From an uncultured Chitinophagaceae bacterium (lineage in GTDB: Bacteria > Bacteroidota > Bacteroidia > Chitinophagales > Chitinophagaceae): DNA of 8,419 nucleotides. Numbering within the stretch: position 1 is the stretch's first letter; every line of letters starts with the position of its first letter. Made by a program: the position numbers and the translations under genes. The notes below the pieces were generated by a model. The model did not search any database and was not told where the DNA came from. It worked only from the letters and a program-made list of their open reading frames with translations. The stretch lies in NCBI GenBank assembly GCA_946885665.1, contig CAMPGT010000171.1, forward strand, positions 1 through 8,419, in the 5' to 3' direction. Shown here piece by piece: positions 1-6,647 of the stretch.

Positions 1-4
1 GGGG

Positions 5-26
5 TTTCACGCAAAGACGCAAGGAG
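5..26. repeat. Short dispersed repeat of the ACGCAAAG type
   Basis: The sequence TTTCACGCAAAGACGCAAGG contains two successive 8-base units, ACGCAAAG and ACGCAAGG. Read on the minus strand it is the motif CTTTGCGTCTTTGCGTGAAA with one change. From memory this motif recurs in intergenic regions of many Bacteroidota and some other phyla; I cannot confirm its copy number here. It lies in non-coding DNA downstream of the response regulator gene and codes for nothing recognisable. The assignment as a dispersed repeat is recollection plus the visible internal periodicity. Confidence 0.5.
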
Positions 27-38
27 ATTGCAAAATGT

Positions 39-79
39 ATCCCCCGCTGGCGGGGGTGGCGCGAAGCGCCGGGGGTGGA
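39..79. repeat. GC-rich double-hairpin intergenic repeat
   Basis: Two hairpins lie back to back. The first is CCCCCGCTGGCGGGGG at 41-56, with a 6-bp stem and a CTGG loop. The second is GGCGC-GAA-GCGCC at 58-70, a perfect 5-bp stem. The octamer GGGGGTGG occurs twice, at 52-59 and 71-78. The block is far richer in G+C than its surroundings. I recall near-identical elements between genes in Chitinophagaceae genomes, so it is probably a dispersed non-coding repeat. It lies about 65 bp past the stop codon of the response regulator gene and could help end that transcript. However, the minus strand shows only a weak T run after it (ATACATTTT), so a terminator role is a guess. Confidence 0.55.
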
Positions 80-143
80 CCCGGCAACAGGCAAACGCAA
101 ATGACGTTTGACAATCGCCATCCTAATCCCTTATCATTGCTAA

Positions 144-848
144 CTAACTCTCCACAGGTGCAACCAGCCGGAATCCATTTCCATGAATATTCACGATTTC
201 AATATTTGAATCGTCTTTCAGGTATTTTCTCAGTTTCGCAATGTAAACGTCCATACTGCGTCCATTGAAGTAGGTGTCGCTGCCCCAGATCTTTTTAAGC
301 GCCTGTTCGCGCGGCAAAAGATCATTGAGATGTTCGGCCAGCAGCTTCAGCAGCTCATTTTCTTTTGGTGAAAGCGTCTGCATCTTGCCGTCGTGGCTCA
401 ACTCCCGAAGTTTCGGGTTGAAATGATACGAGCCAAGGTTGTATTCTTTATTTTCCTGTTCCTTATTTCCTTCCTCGTTCCTTTTCAGGATGGCCCTTAT
501 TTTCAACAGCAGCACTTCGCTGTCGAACGGTTTGGTGATGTAATCATCGGCGCCGAGCTTGTAACCCTGTATGATGTCATCTTTCATGGTCTTCGCACTC
601 AAAAAGAATAACGGTATATCGGGATCCACATCGCGTATCTCTTCCGCCAGTTTAAATCCGTCCATATGCGGCATCATGATGTCGAGCAGGCACAGGTCGA
701 ACTTTTCTCGTTGAAAGGCCGCAAGGCCGAGTCGTCCGTCCCTTTCCAGCGTTACATCAAAATCATTAAGTTCAAGGTAATTCTTCAATACTATCCCCAA
801 ATTCTGATCGTCCTCGCATAATAATATTTTCGTTTTTTTCCCTTCCAT
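144..848 (-). CDS. OmpR/PhoB-family response regulator transcription factor
   Basis: This 234-residue protein is a two-component response regulator, cytoplasmic and DNA-binding. The receiver domain covers about residues 6-122: acidic pocket E12-D13-D14, phospho-acceptor D56 in the context LLDIMMP, switch residue S84 in FFLSAKT, and conserved K106 in ITKPF. A charged Lys/Glu/Asn linker (about 123-135) leads to a winged-helix trans_reg_C domain (about 136-231), with LSPKENELLKLL and a recognition helix in the stretch NGRSMDVYIAKLRKYL. Length and layout match complete members such as PhoB or Bacteroides RprY. The start ATG at 846-848 precedes the receiver by the usual few residues. No histidine kinase gene is in view; a partner could lie left of the window or elsewhere. 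It is divergent from the DUF853 gene with 122 bp between. Its regulon cannot be read from sequence. Confidence 0.93.
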   Translation of the reverse strand: MEGKKTKILLCEDDQNLGIVLKNYLELNDFDVTLERDGRLGLAAFQREKFDLCLLDIMMPHMDGFKLAEEIRDVDPDIPLFFLSAKTMKDDIIQGYKLGADDYITKPFDSEVLLLKIRAILKRNEEGNKEQENKEYNLGSYHFNPKLRELSHDGKMQTLSPKENELLKLLAEHLNDLLPREQALKKIWGSDTYFNGRSMDVYIAKLRKYLKDDSNIEIVNIHGNGFRLVAPVES

Positions 849-851
849 ACG

Positions 852-897
852 ATAAATTTAATTCGTTGAGAATAAACATACGGTAAATAAATTTAAT
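852..897. repeat. 11-bp direct repeats flanking the response-regulator promoter
   Basis: ATAAATTTAAT occurs at 852-862 and again at 887-897, exactly 35 bp apart. The two copies flank the candidate minus-strand -7 box at 873-880. OmpR-family regulators usually bind direct repeats, and many control their own gene, so these could be autoregulatory sites. The region is strongly AT-rich, so chance is a real alternative. Confidence 0.3.
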
Positions 898-900
898 CAA
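873..900 (-). promoter_or_regulatory. Candidate Bacteroidota-type promoter of the response regulator gene
   Basis: On the minus strand TTG (898-900) is followed after 17 nt by TATGTTTA (873-880), which matches the Bacteroidota consensus TAnnTTTG at all but the last base. Transcription would start near 868, giving a 5' leader of about 20 nt. No Shine-Dalgarno sequence precedes the ATG, as is normal in this phylum. The match is moderate. Confidence 0.4.
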
Positions 901-935
901 TTTGTCTCTTATCCTGATGCCTGCGTAATTTTTTG
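901..935 (+). promoter_or_regulatory. Weak candidate promoter of the DUF853 gene
   Basis: TTTG at 901-904 is followed after 21 nt by TAATTTTTTG at 926-935, which resembles TAnnTTTG but has extra T residues. It would start transcription about 30 nt before the ATG at 971. A second possibility is TATCTTTT at 962-969, directly before the ATG, but it lacks a well-placed -33 element. Neither is a clean match. Confidence 0.25.
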
Positions 936-970
936 TTAATATGTGTACATTGAAACATTAATATCTTTTT

Positions 971-2539
971 ATGGCTAATGCAGAAGCGTTCACCGGCTTG
1001 ATCAAGCAGGGATATCAATTCAAAGGGAACCATTTCAAAATAGGCACGGCAATGCTCGACGGCAAACCGCTGACGGGCACCGATGTATTTCTTCCGTTGC
1101 GCACCCTGAACAGGCACGGGCTGATTGCCGGCGCCACCGGAACCGGTAAGACAAAAACCCTGCAGGTGCTGGCAGAAGGACTGAGCAATGCCAGCGTACC
1201 GGTGTTGCTGATGGACATCAAAGGCGATCTCAGCGGTATTGCGAAACCCGGAACGGCCAATGACAAGATCAATGAACGTGCGGCAGCAACCGGTGTGCAG
1301 TTTACACCGGCGGGCTTCCCGGTCGAACTGCTGAGCATCAGCGATGAGAAAGGCGTGCGGATACGGGCCACCGTTACTGAATTTGGTCCCGTGCTGCTCT
1401 CGAAGATACTCGGACTCAACGACACGCAGGAGGGCGTCGTCTCCATGATCTTCAAATACTGCGACGATAACCACCTTCCCGTTCTCGATCTGAAAGATTT
1501 TATCAAATTGCTGCAGTACGTCAGCAACGAAGGAAAAAAGGAACTCGAGAAAGAGTATGGCAGGATATCGACCAGCTCTACAGGCACCATTTTAAGAAAG
1601 GTGATCGAACTGCAGCAGCAGGGCGGCGACATTTTCTTTGGCGAACCCTCGTTCCAGGTCGAGGACCTCATGCGGATCGCCGATGATGGCCGTGGCATGA
1701 TCAGCATCTTGCGCGTGTCCGATATGCAAAACCGGCCAAAGCTATTCTCCACCTTTATGCTGAGCCTCCTCGCAGAACTGTATGCCACCCTGCCCGAAGA
1801 GGGCGACATGGAGCAACCCAAGCTGGCCCTGTTCATCGACGAGGCTCACCTCGTTTTCCAGGAGGCCACCGACGCTCTCATGCAGCAGATCCTTACCGTG
1901 GTAAAGTTGATCAGGTCCAAAGGCGTGGGAATTTTTTTCTGCACCCAGAATCCGCAAGATGTACCAGCCGGGGTGCTCGCGCAACTCGGACTGAAGGTGC
2001 AGCATTCACTGCGCGCCTTCACCGCCGCCGACCGCAAGGGGATCAGGCAGGCAGCCGAAAATTACCCCGAATCAACCTACTACGACGTTGACGAACTGAT
2101 CACCCAGCTCGGAACCGGCGAGGCACTGGTCACGCTCCTCAATGAGAAGGGAATTCCTACGCCGCTCGTACACACCATGCTCGTTCCGCCTGCTTCCCGG
2201 ATGGATGTACTTACCGATGAGGAGATCGCGACGCAGGTGAGCACATCCACATTAAAGGCAAAATATGACAGGGCAATCGACACTGAAAGCGCCTACGAAA
2301 TATTGAATGCAAAAATTGAAGCTGCCACCGAAACAGGTTCTGACGAAGCACTTGCCCGGGACACACGCGGTTCGCGGCAAAAGAGCACAAGGCCCGAAAA
2401 GTCAACGCTGGAGAAGATCCTTGACAGCGGCGCCGGGCGCCAGGTGCAACGTACCGCGGCAAGCATCATCACCCGCAGTTTGCTTGGAGCATTGGGTTTT
2501 GGATCAAGGAGAAGCTCGAGAAGCAGGGGATTCTTTTAA
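971..2539 (+). CDS. DUF853 (YjgR-type) HerA-like ATPase
   Basis: This 522-residue protein belongs to the HerA/FtsK branch of P-loop ATPases, in the group known as DUF853 or YjgR. Walker A is GATGTGKT at residues 54-61. A strand rich in hydrophobic residues with D82 follows (LLMDIKGDLSGI). Walker B is LALFIDEAH with D290 and E291. A polar motif CTQNPQDVP (324-332) occupies the place of a sensor. There are no convincing membrane segments or signal peptide. The C-terminus (about 455-522) is charged and ends in an Arg/Ser-rich tail, GSRRSSRSRGFF. Length is normal for the family. HerA relatives pump or unwind DNA as ring ATPases, but the role of DUF853 proteins is, to my knowledge, undefined, so no substrate is assigned. 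The start ATG at 971 is the first in frame and gives the usual short N-terminus. Its stop overlaps that of recQ on the other strand. The gene is somewhat richer in G+C than recQ. Confidence 0.92.
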   Translation: MANAEAFTGLIKQGYQFKGNHFKIGTAMLDGKPLTGTDVFLPLRTLNRHGLIAGATGTGKTKTLQVLAEGLSNASVPVLLMDIKGDLSGIAKPGTANDKINERAAATGVQFTPAGFPVELLSISDEKGVRIRATVTEFGPVLLSKILGLNDTQEGVVSMIFKYCDDNHLPVLDLKDFIKLLQYVSNEGKKELEKEYGRISTSSTGTILRKVIELQQQGGDIFFGEPSFQVEDLMRIADDGRGMISILRVSDMQNRPKLFSTFMLSLLAELYATLPEEGDMEQPKLALFIDEAHLVFQEATDALMQQILTVVKLIRSKGVGIFFCTQNPQDVPAGVLAQLGLKVQHSLRAFTAADRKGIRQAAENYPESTYYDVDELITQLGTGEALVTLLNEKGIPTPLVHTMLVPPASRMDVLTDEEIATQVSTSTLKAKYDRAIDTESAYEILNAKIEAATETGSDEALARDTRGSRQKSTRPEKSTLEKILDSGAGRQVQRTAASIITRSLLGALGFGSRRSSRSRGFF

Positions 2540-2560
2540 CCTGCCCTGCTGAATATTTTT
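2522..2560 (+). terminator. Terminator-like hairpin over the convergent stop codons
   Basis: AGCAGGG (2522-2528) and CCCTGCT (2544-2550) form a perfect 7-bp stem with a 15-nt loop. On the plus strand it is followed by GAATATTTTT, which ends in five T residues. The loop contains the stop codons of both convergent genes. The plus-strand geometry fits an intrinsic terminator for the DUF853 gene; the T run begins 5 nt after the stem, which is not ideal. On the minus strand no T run follows the stem, so it would stop recQ transcripts only weakly or not at all. Confidence 0.4.
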
Positions 2561-4446
2561 CCTTCGTCACTTATCCCAATTTTGTCTTCGGATTGCATGA
2601 AGTGAATTACCTCCTTCGTTTTTTCCTGCCTTACGCCCATCAAGCCGTTCAGAATTTCCGGCATGGTCAAAGGCTTCACGCGTATCATTTCCAATATTGA
2701 ATCATGTATCTCCCTGAAATCCCTTGCCTTTATTTCTTCCTTTTTTCGATTGATGCAATTGTCGCAAATGCCGCAAGGCTGAATATTTTTGTCGCCAAAG
2801 TAATTTCCTATCACTACACTTCGGCACAGGCCCGGCGAACTCGTGTAATTCTTCATCGCCAACACCCGGTCTTCGAATATTTTTTTTCTTTTGTTATAGT
2901 TTTTGGTATTTATTTTCAGGTCACTCGCCTTAACCCTGTTTTTCAGCAGGTAAACCTGCGGTTTTTCCCTGACAGGTACATAGTCGACAATCCTGTGCCG
3001 TTGTAATTGTTGCAGGCGGGCTGTCACCTGTTGTTCTTCGGTCTTCAGCGTCCGCCCGATATTTTTTTCGCTAATGGCACATGGCTGATCGATAATTCCT
3101 TCGTAAGTGCGCAGCAGGCTTTTTATCAGCGGCTCAAGCGAAGGAAAGCGTTCCTCAAATGCATGAATTTGTTCCCGCCCCGCAATAACCTGCAGTTTGG
3201 ACGGTACAAATACCTGTTCATTGAACGTCAGCAGTTCTTCCTGTTCCAAAGTCTTCAGCACCGACGTCACCTTGAAAGTATCATGGTTGAAGTGCTGCTT
3301 GAATTCCGTAAGCTGGAAGTCGTAGTAGCTGCCCTCGCCTGATCCTGCCGGAATTTGCAGGTAGTTCATCAGCGACTGGTATATTTTCCGGATTTCCGGA
3401 ACAGGTGGGAACCTTGTTTTAACTGACGTCACCAAATCATCGAGGTCTCTTTGAGCATACAGCAGCACGGCGTATGATTTTTTGCCGTCCCTTCCTGCGC
3501 GTCCCGCTTCCTGGTAATAATTTTCGAGGCAGTCGGGAGCGTCAGCATGTATCACGATGCGCACATCCGGCTTGTCGATGCCCATGCCAAATGCATTCGT
3601 ACACACGATCACTCTCACTTTATTCGTGAGCCATTCTTCCTGGCGCGCATTTCTTTCGTCCTGCTTCAATCCTGCATGATAGCATTCTGCCGCAATTCCA
3701 TTCATCCTCAGCAAGTCGCTGATTTCTTTTGTTCTTCGCCGGCTCCTGCAATAAACGATGCCCGTTCCTCCCACTTTTGAAAGTATCTCCACTATTTTGT
3801 TTGTTTTGGAGGATGCATCAAAGGTGCTGTAAGAGAGGTTCGGCCGTTCAAACGACTGGCGAAAAATTTTGTGTTTGGTAAAGAGTAGTTTTTCACAGAT
3901 GTCATCTTGCACGTCTGTCGTTGCCGAGGCAGTCAACGCAAGTATGGGAATGCCGGGCAATTCATCTCTCAACGACGCAATTTTGAGATAAGATGGCCGG
4001 AAATCATAGCCCCATTGCGAAATACAATGCGCCTCGTCAACGGCAATAAGGCGTACGCCCAACGAGGGCAAATATTCTTTGAATAAATTAGTTTCGAGTC
4101 TTTCCGGGGAGACATACAGGAACTTGCAGTTGCTGTTGCCCGCCACCTGGAGCGTTTGCATCACCTCCGCTCTGTTCATCCCCGAGTGTATCGAAAACGC
4201 AGTAATGTTTTTTCGCCGAAGGTTCTCCACCTGGTCCTTCATCAACGCGATCAGCGGACTCACCACAAGGCATAATCCGTCCATCGCCAGGGTGGGTACC
4301 TGGAAGCACAGCGACTTGCCGCCTCCCGTTGGCAGAAGTGCCAGGCAATCTTTTCCTTGCAGAATGGTATTCATGATGTCTTCCTGCAACGGACGAAAAG
4401 ACTGGTATCCCCAATATTGTTTCAGCAATTGATGGAGGTTCTTCAT
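2536..4446 (-). CDS. recQ: RecQ-family ATP-dependent DNA helicase
   Basis: This 636-residue superfamily 2 helicase unwinds DNA 3'-to-5' in recombination and repair, going by its family. The core is complete: RecQ motif 0 region (FRPLQ, 17-21), motif I TGGGKS (40-45), motif II DEAH (137-140) followed by the aromatic-rich loop CISQWGYDFR, motif III TASAT (172-176), motif V with FGMGIDKPDVR, and motif VI QEAGRAGRD (312-320). A RecQ zinc site is present with C541, C558, C561 and C564, in the spacing X16-X2-X2 of E. coli RecQ. It lies about 225 residues after motif VI instead of about 55, because a helical, winged-helix-like segment (about 345-530) intervenes. A short possible second winged helix (about 577-634) ends the protein. 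No HRDC domain is recognisable. The ATG overlaps the copA stop (TAATG), so translation is probably coupled to copA. The start is supported by the immediate helicase N-terminus. Confidence 0.95.
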   Translation of the reverse strand: MKNLHQLLKQYWGYQSFRPLQEDIMNTILQGKDCLALLPTGGGKSLCFQVPTLAMDGLCLVVSPLIALMKDQVENLRRKNITAFSIHSGMNRAEVMQTLQVAGNSNCKFLYVSPERLETNLFKEYLPSLGVRLIAVDEAHCISQWGYDFRPSYLKIASLRDELPGIPILALTASATTDVQDDICEKLLFTKHKIFRQSFERPNLSYSTFDASSKTNKIVEILSKVGGTGIVYCRSRRRTKEISDLLRMNGIAAECYHAGLKQDERNARQEEWLTNKVRVIVCTNAFGMGIDKPDVRIVIHADAPDCLENYYQEAGRAGRDGKKSYAVLLYAQRDLDDLVTSVKTRFPPVPEIRKIYQSLMNYLQIPAGSGEGSYYDFQLTEFKQHFNHDTFKVTSVLKTLEQEELLTFNEQVFVPSKLQVIAGREQIHAFEERFPSLEPLIKSLLRTYEGIIDQPCAISEKNIGRTLKTEEQQVTARLQQLQRHRIVDYVPVREKPQVYLLKNRVKASDLKINTKNYNKRKKIFEDRVLAMKNYTSSPGLCRSVVIGNYFGDKNIQPCGICDNCINRKKEEIKARDFREIHDSILEMIRVKPLTMPEILNGLMGVRQEKTKEVIHFMQSEDKIGISDEGKIFSRAG

Positions 4447-6560
4447 TACACCACTTTCTTTACAAATAGCCTTCCTGAATTAATTGCCAGCACCACGTCA
4501 CTCATGCCCATTACCAGTGCGCCAAAGGCGGGGGTGAGAAAACCGAAAGCCGCAACGGGTATGGCAACGATGTTATAGAAAAAAGCCCAAAACAGGTTTT
4601 GACGGATCGTGAGGTATGTATGTTTTCCCAATCCGAGCGACAACGGCAGGTGATGCAACCCGGAATTCATGAGTACCACATCGGCGGTTTGCATGGCTAC
4701 CTGCGACGCCTCGCTTAATGATATGCCTATTGTTGCCTTGGCTAACGCCGGTGCATCATTGATGCCATCGCCGATCATGGCTGTAGGAGCATGATTGGTG
4801 AGTTCCGCTATCTTATCGAGTTTTTGCTTTGGTGTTTGTTCGGAAATGCAAACATCGATACCAAGTCGCTCAGCAACATTGCGCGATGGCTCATCCCGAT
4901 CGCCACTGAGTAAAAATGTTTTGATGTTTCTATTCCTGAGGTATTTTACAACATTTACCGCTTCGGGCCGCACATCATCCTTCAGATCGATCCAACCCGC
5001 AAGCTGCTCATTCTTTAAAACATAGATGGTGTGCGATGTATCCTGCGTTAGTCCCGATGCAATCTTGAATGAACCTGCTTCATACCTGTCGCCTTCTTTG
5101 CTGACGCCTTTCATTCCCACGCCTTTCACTTCCACCGTGGAGGCCCACCTGATCTCGTCTTTTGTTTTCCATAACCGCGCTATCGAAGAAGCAATCGGGT
5201 GATTGGAATATTTTTCGAGCGAGTAAACGATCTTTTTGAATTCATCAGTTTCGAGATCGGCCTGAAAGTTCTCGATGGTAAATTCGCCGGTGGTCAGCGT
5301 GCCGGTCTTGTCAAACACAACCTGCCGGATGTCTTTGAACAGTTCCAGGCTTTTTGCGTTCCTGAACAGGATGCCTTTCTTCGCTGCTCTTCCGAGACCG
5401 ACGGCGATGGCCGCTGGTGTGGCCAGTCCCATAGCGCAGGGACATGCAATCACCAGCACCGCGATCGACCGCATGAGCGATGGCGTAAATTCTTTCAGGA
5501 CGACGATGTTCACTACGAAGGTGACTACGGCGATGCCAAGCACTACCGGTACGAAAATGGCGCTGATCCTGTCGGCAAGTTGCTGAACCGGTGGTTTTTC
5601 GCCCTGGGCCTGCTTGACGAGGTTTACAATATTGGCCAGCACTGAATCTTTGGCTTCAGCGGTTACTTGTGCTTTAATGGTTCCGTCTGTTATAATGCTG
5701 CCACCTATCAACTTGTCTTTCGGATTTTTTTCTACCGGCAGACTCTCGCCGGTTATAATGGATTCGTTAACGCTCGCCTTGCCGGTAAGAATCTTGCAAT
5801 CGGCAGGAACCTGTTCACCAGACTTGATCAATACCAGGTCGCCGCTTTTCAACTGATCATTTTCAATGGAAAAAATCAACTCTTCGTGTTTATCATCAAA
5901 GGCGATCATGTTCGCCATTACCTTCTGTGATTTTGCCAGCCTGTTCAACTCTTTTTGTGTCGACTCAATGGATGCGTCTTCCAAAAAATTGCCGAGAAAC
6001 ACGAGTGTAATAATGGCCGCGGCTGTTTCATAAAAAAGATAGCCCTCCCCGAGATTAAACAATGTGCCGGTCAGGCTGTACACGAATGCTGCTGTGGCGC
6101 CCACTGCGATGAGCACATTCATGTTGGGCATGCCATTGCTGATGCTGCGGATAGCGCTGCGTCCGAAAAAATCCATGCCAACAATATAAACCGGGAGACA
6201 TAAGGCAAGTTGCACCCATGGGTTCATCAGCCAGGCAATGTGTATCCACCGGTCAAGCATATGCAGCAGCAGGGGCAATGTGAATATTGCACAAAATAGA
6301 AACCGCTGCAGGTGATTTTCAAAAATTCTCTTTTTAGGTTGACGGGATGCCGGCGCATCCGTTTTTACTTTATAGCCCAATTCCTCAATCCCTTCGATAA
6401 GATTATCATTGTCTTTATTGTCGTCTTTATCGAAGATCACATCGCCGCTGATCAGGTTCACTTTTACATTTCTCTTTCCTTTTTTTTCAAGGAACCTGGC
6501 TACGGTTAAAGAACAGTTGGAGCAGGTCATTCCTTCAACCTTCCAATTTGTCGTTTCCAT
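4446..6560 (-). CDS. copA: P1B-type copper-translocating ATPase (CopA-like)
   Basis: This 704-residue inner-membrane pump most likely exports Cu(I) from the cytoplasm using ATP. It has one N-terminal metal-binding domain (about 3-67) with GMTCSNC, C13 and C16. Membrane helices follow at roughly 86-103, 111-130, 148-168 and 173-194. The actuator loop carries TGES (270-273). After two more helices with the metal motif ACPCAMGLATP (C373, C375) come the phosphorylation site D417 in DKTGT, the nucleotide-binding HP (H454-P455) and GDGINDAP (597-604). The last two helices contain FYN (Y662, N663) and MGMSDVV (684-690). CPC plus YN points to the copper(I) class. At the position equivalent to the second Ser of the usual MxxSS motif there is Asp688, so fine specificity is uncertain. 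The domain set is complete. No copper chaperone or metal sensor gene is adjacent. It leads the copA-recQ unit. The start places the metal-binding domain at the N-terminus and lies 4 nt after a promoter box. Confidence 0.93.
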   Translation of the reverse strand: METTNWKVEGMTCSNCSLTVARFLEKKGKRNVKVNLISGDVIFDKDDNKDNDNLIEGIEELGYKVKTDAPASRQPKKRIFENHLQRFLFCAIFTLPLLLHMLDRWIHIAWLMNPWVQLALCLPVYIVGMDFFGRSAIRSISNGMPNMNVLIAVGATAAFVYSLTGTLFNLGEGYLFYETAAAIITLVFLGNFLEDASIESTQKELNRLAKSQKVMANMIAFDDKHEELIFSIENDQLKSGDLVLIKSGEQVPADCKILTGKASVNESIITGESLPVEKNPKDKLIGGSIITDGTIKAQVTAEAKDSVLANIVNLVKQAQGEKPPVQQLADRISAIFVPVVLGIAVVTFVVNIVVLKEFTPSLMRSIAVLVIACPCAMGLATPAAIAVGLGRAAKKGILFRNAKSLELFKDIRQVVFDKTGTLTTGEFTIENFQADLETDEFKKIVYSLEKYSNHPIASSIARLWKTKDEIRWASTVEVKGVGMKGVSKEGDRYEAGSFKIASGLTQDTSHTIYVLKNEQLAGWIDLKDDVRPEAVNVVKYLRNRNIKTFLLSGDRDEPSRNVAERLGIDVCISEQTPKQKLDKIAELTNHAPTAMIGDGINDAPALAKATIGISLSEASQVAMQTADVVLMNSGLHHLPLSLGLGKHTYLTIRQNLFWAFFYNIVAIPVAAFGFLTPAFGALVMGMSDVVLAINSGRLFVKKVV

Positions 6561-6564
6561 GTTG

Positions 6565-6572
6565 CAAATTTA
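6565..6572 (-). promoter_or_regulatory. copA -7 promoter box, leaderless geometry
   Basis: The minus strand reads TAAATTTG, a perfect TAnnTTTG, followed by CAAC and then the copA ATG at 6558-6560. In Bacteroidota transcription starts about 4-5 nt after this box, so the predicted first base is the A of the start codon or next to it. This would make a leaderless mRNA. The -33 element is weak: TTC rather than TTG at about 6591-6593 (20-nt spacer). Confidence 0.6.
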
Positions 6573-6614
6573 CTTACAAACACAGGCGCTTCGAACAGTG
6601 AATATCTCCACCAT
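6570..6614 (-). other. Possible 14-codon leader reading frame upstream of copA
   Basis: An ATG at 6612-6614 opens the frame MVEIFTVRSACVCK, and its TAA stop lies inside the copA -7 box, 9 nt before the copA ATG and in the same phase. The ATG is preceded by TAAATCTGCAAC, a near copy of the box and spacer that precede copA itself, so a leaderless transcript could start here. The peptide ends in Cys-Val-Cys-Lys, a possible metal-binding pair. It could be a regulatory leader, a relic of a duplicated start site, or chance. No homology is known to me. Confidence 0.22.
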
Positions 6615-6647
6615 GTTGCAGATTTATACGGTGATATTTTCCATAAA

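Larger units (their letters stand above)
6557..6626. repeat. 16-bp direct repeat duplicating the copA box and start codon
   Basis: CCATGTTGCAAATTTA at 6557-6572 and CCATGTTGCAGATTTA at 6611-6626 match at 15 of 16 positions and are 54 bp apart. On the minus strand each holds a -7-like box (TAAATTTG and TAAATCTG), CAAC and ATGG. Such a match in a 150-bp region is unlikely by chance. Confidence 0.7.

Noticed and set aside
92..110. Inverted repeat CAAACG-N7-CGTTTG as a terminator of the response regulator gene
   Set aside because: The stem is only 6 bp with modest GC content, and no T run follows on the minus strand.
35..268. 77-codon plus-strand frame across the repeats and the 3' end of the response regulator gene
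   Set aside because: It starts in a dispersed repeat and continues antisense to the regulator gene; the product has no protein-like features.
936..964. TTAATAT direct repeats and the small dyad ATGT-GT-ACAT ahead of the DUF853 gene
   Set aside because: These are short matches in very AT-rich DNA and are expected by chance.
893..1474. 193-codon minus-strand frame that reaches into the intergenic region
   Set aside because: Most of it is antisense to the DUF853 coding region. The predicted product has no recognisable motif and its end falls in AT-rich promoter DNA.
1015..1836. 273-codon open frame on the minus strand inside the DUF853 gene
   Set aside because: It is wholly antisense to a gene with intact ATPase motifs. 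The product is Ser/Pro/Arg-rich with no domain, as expected from complementary codon bias.
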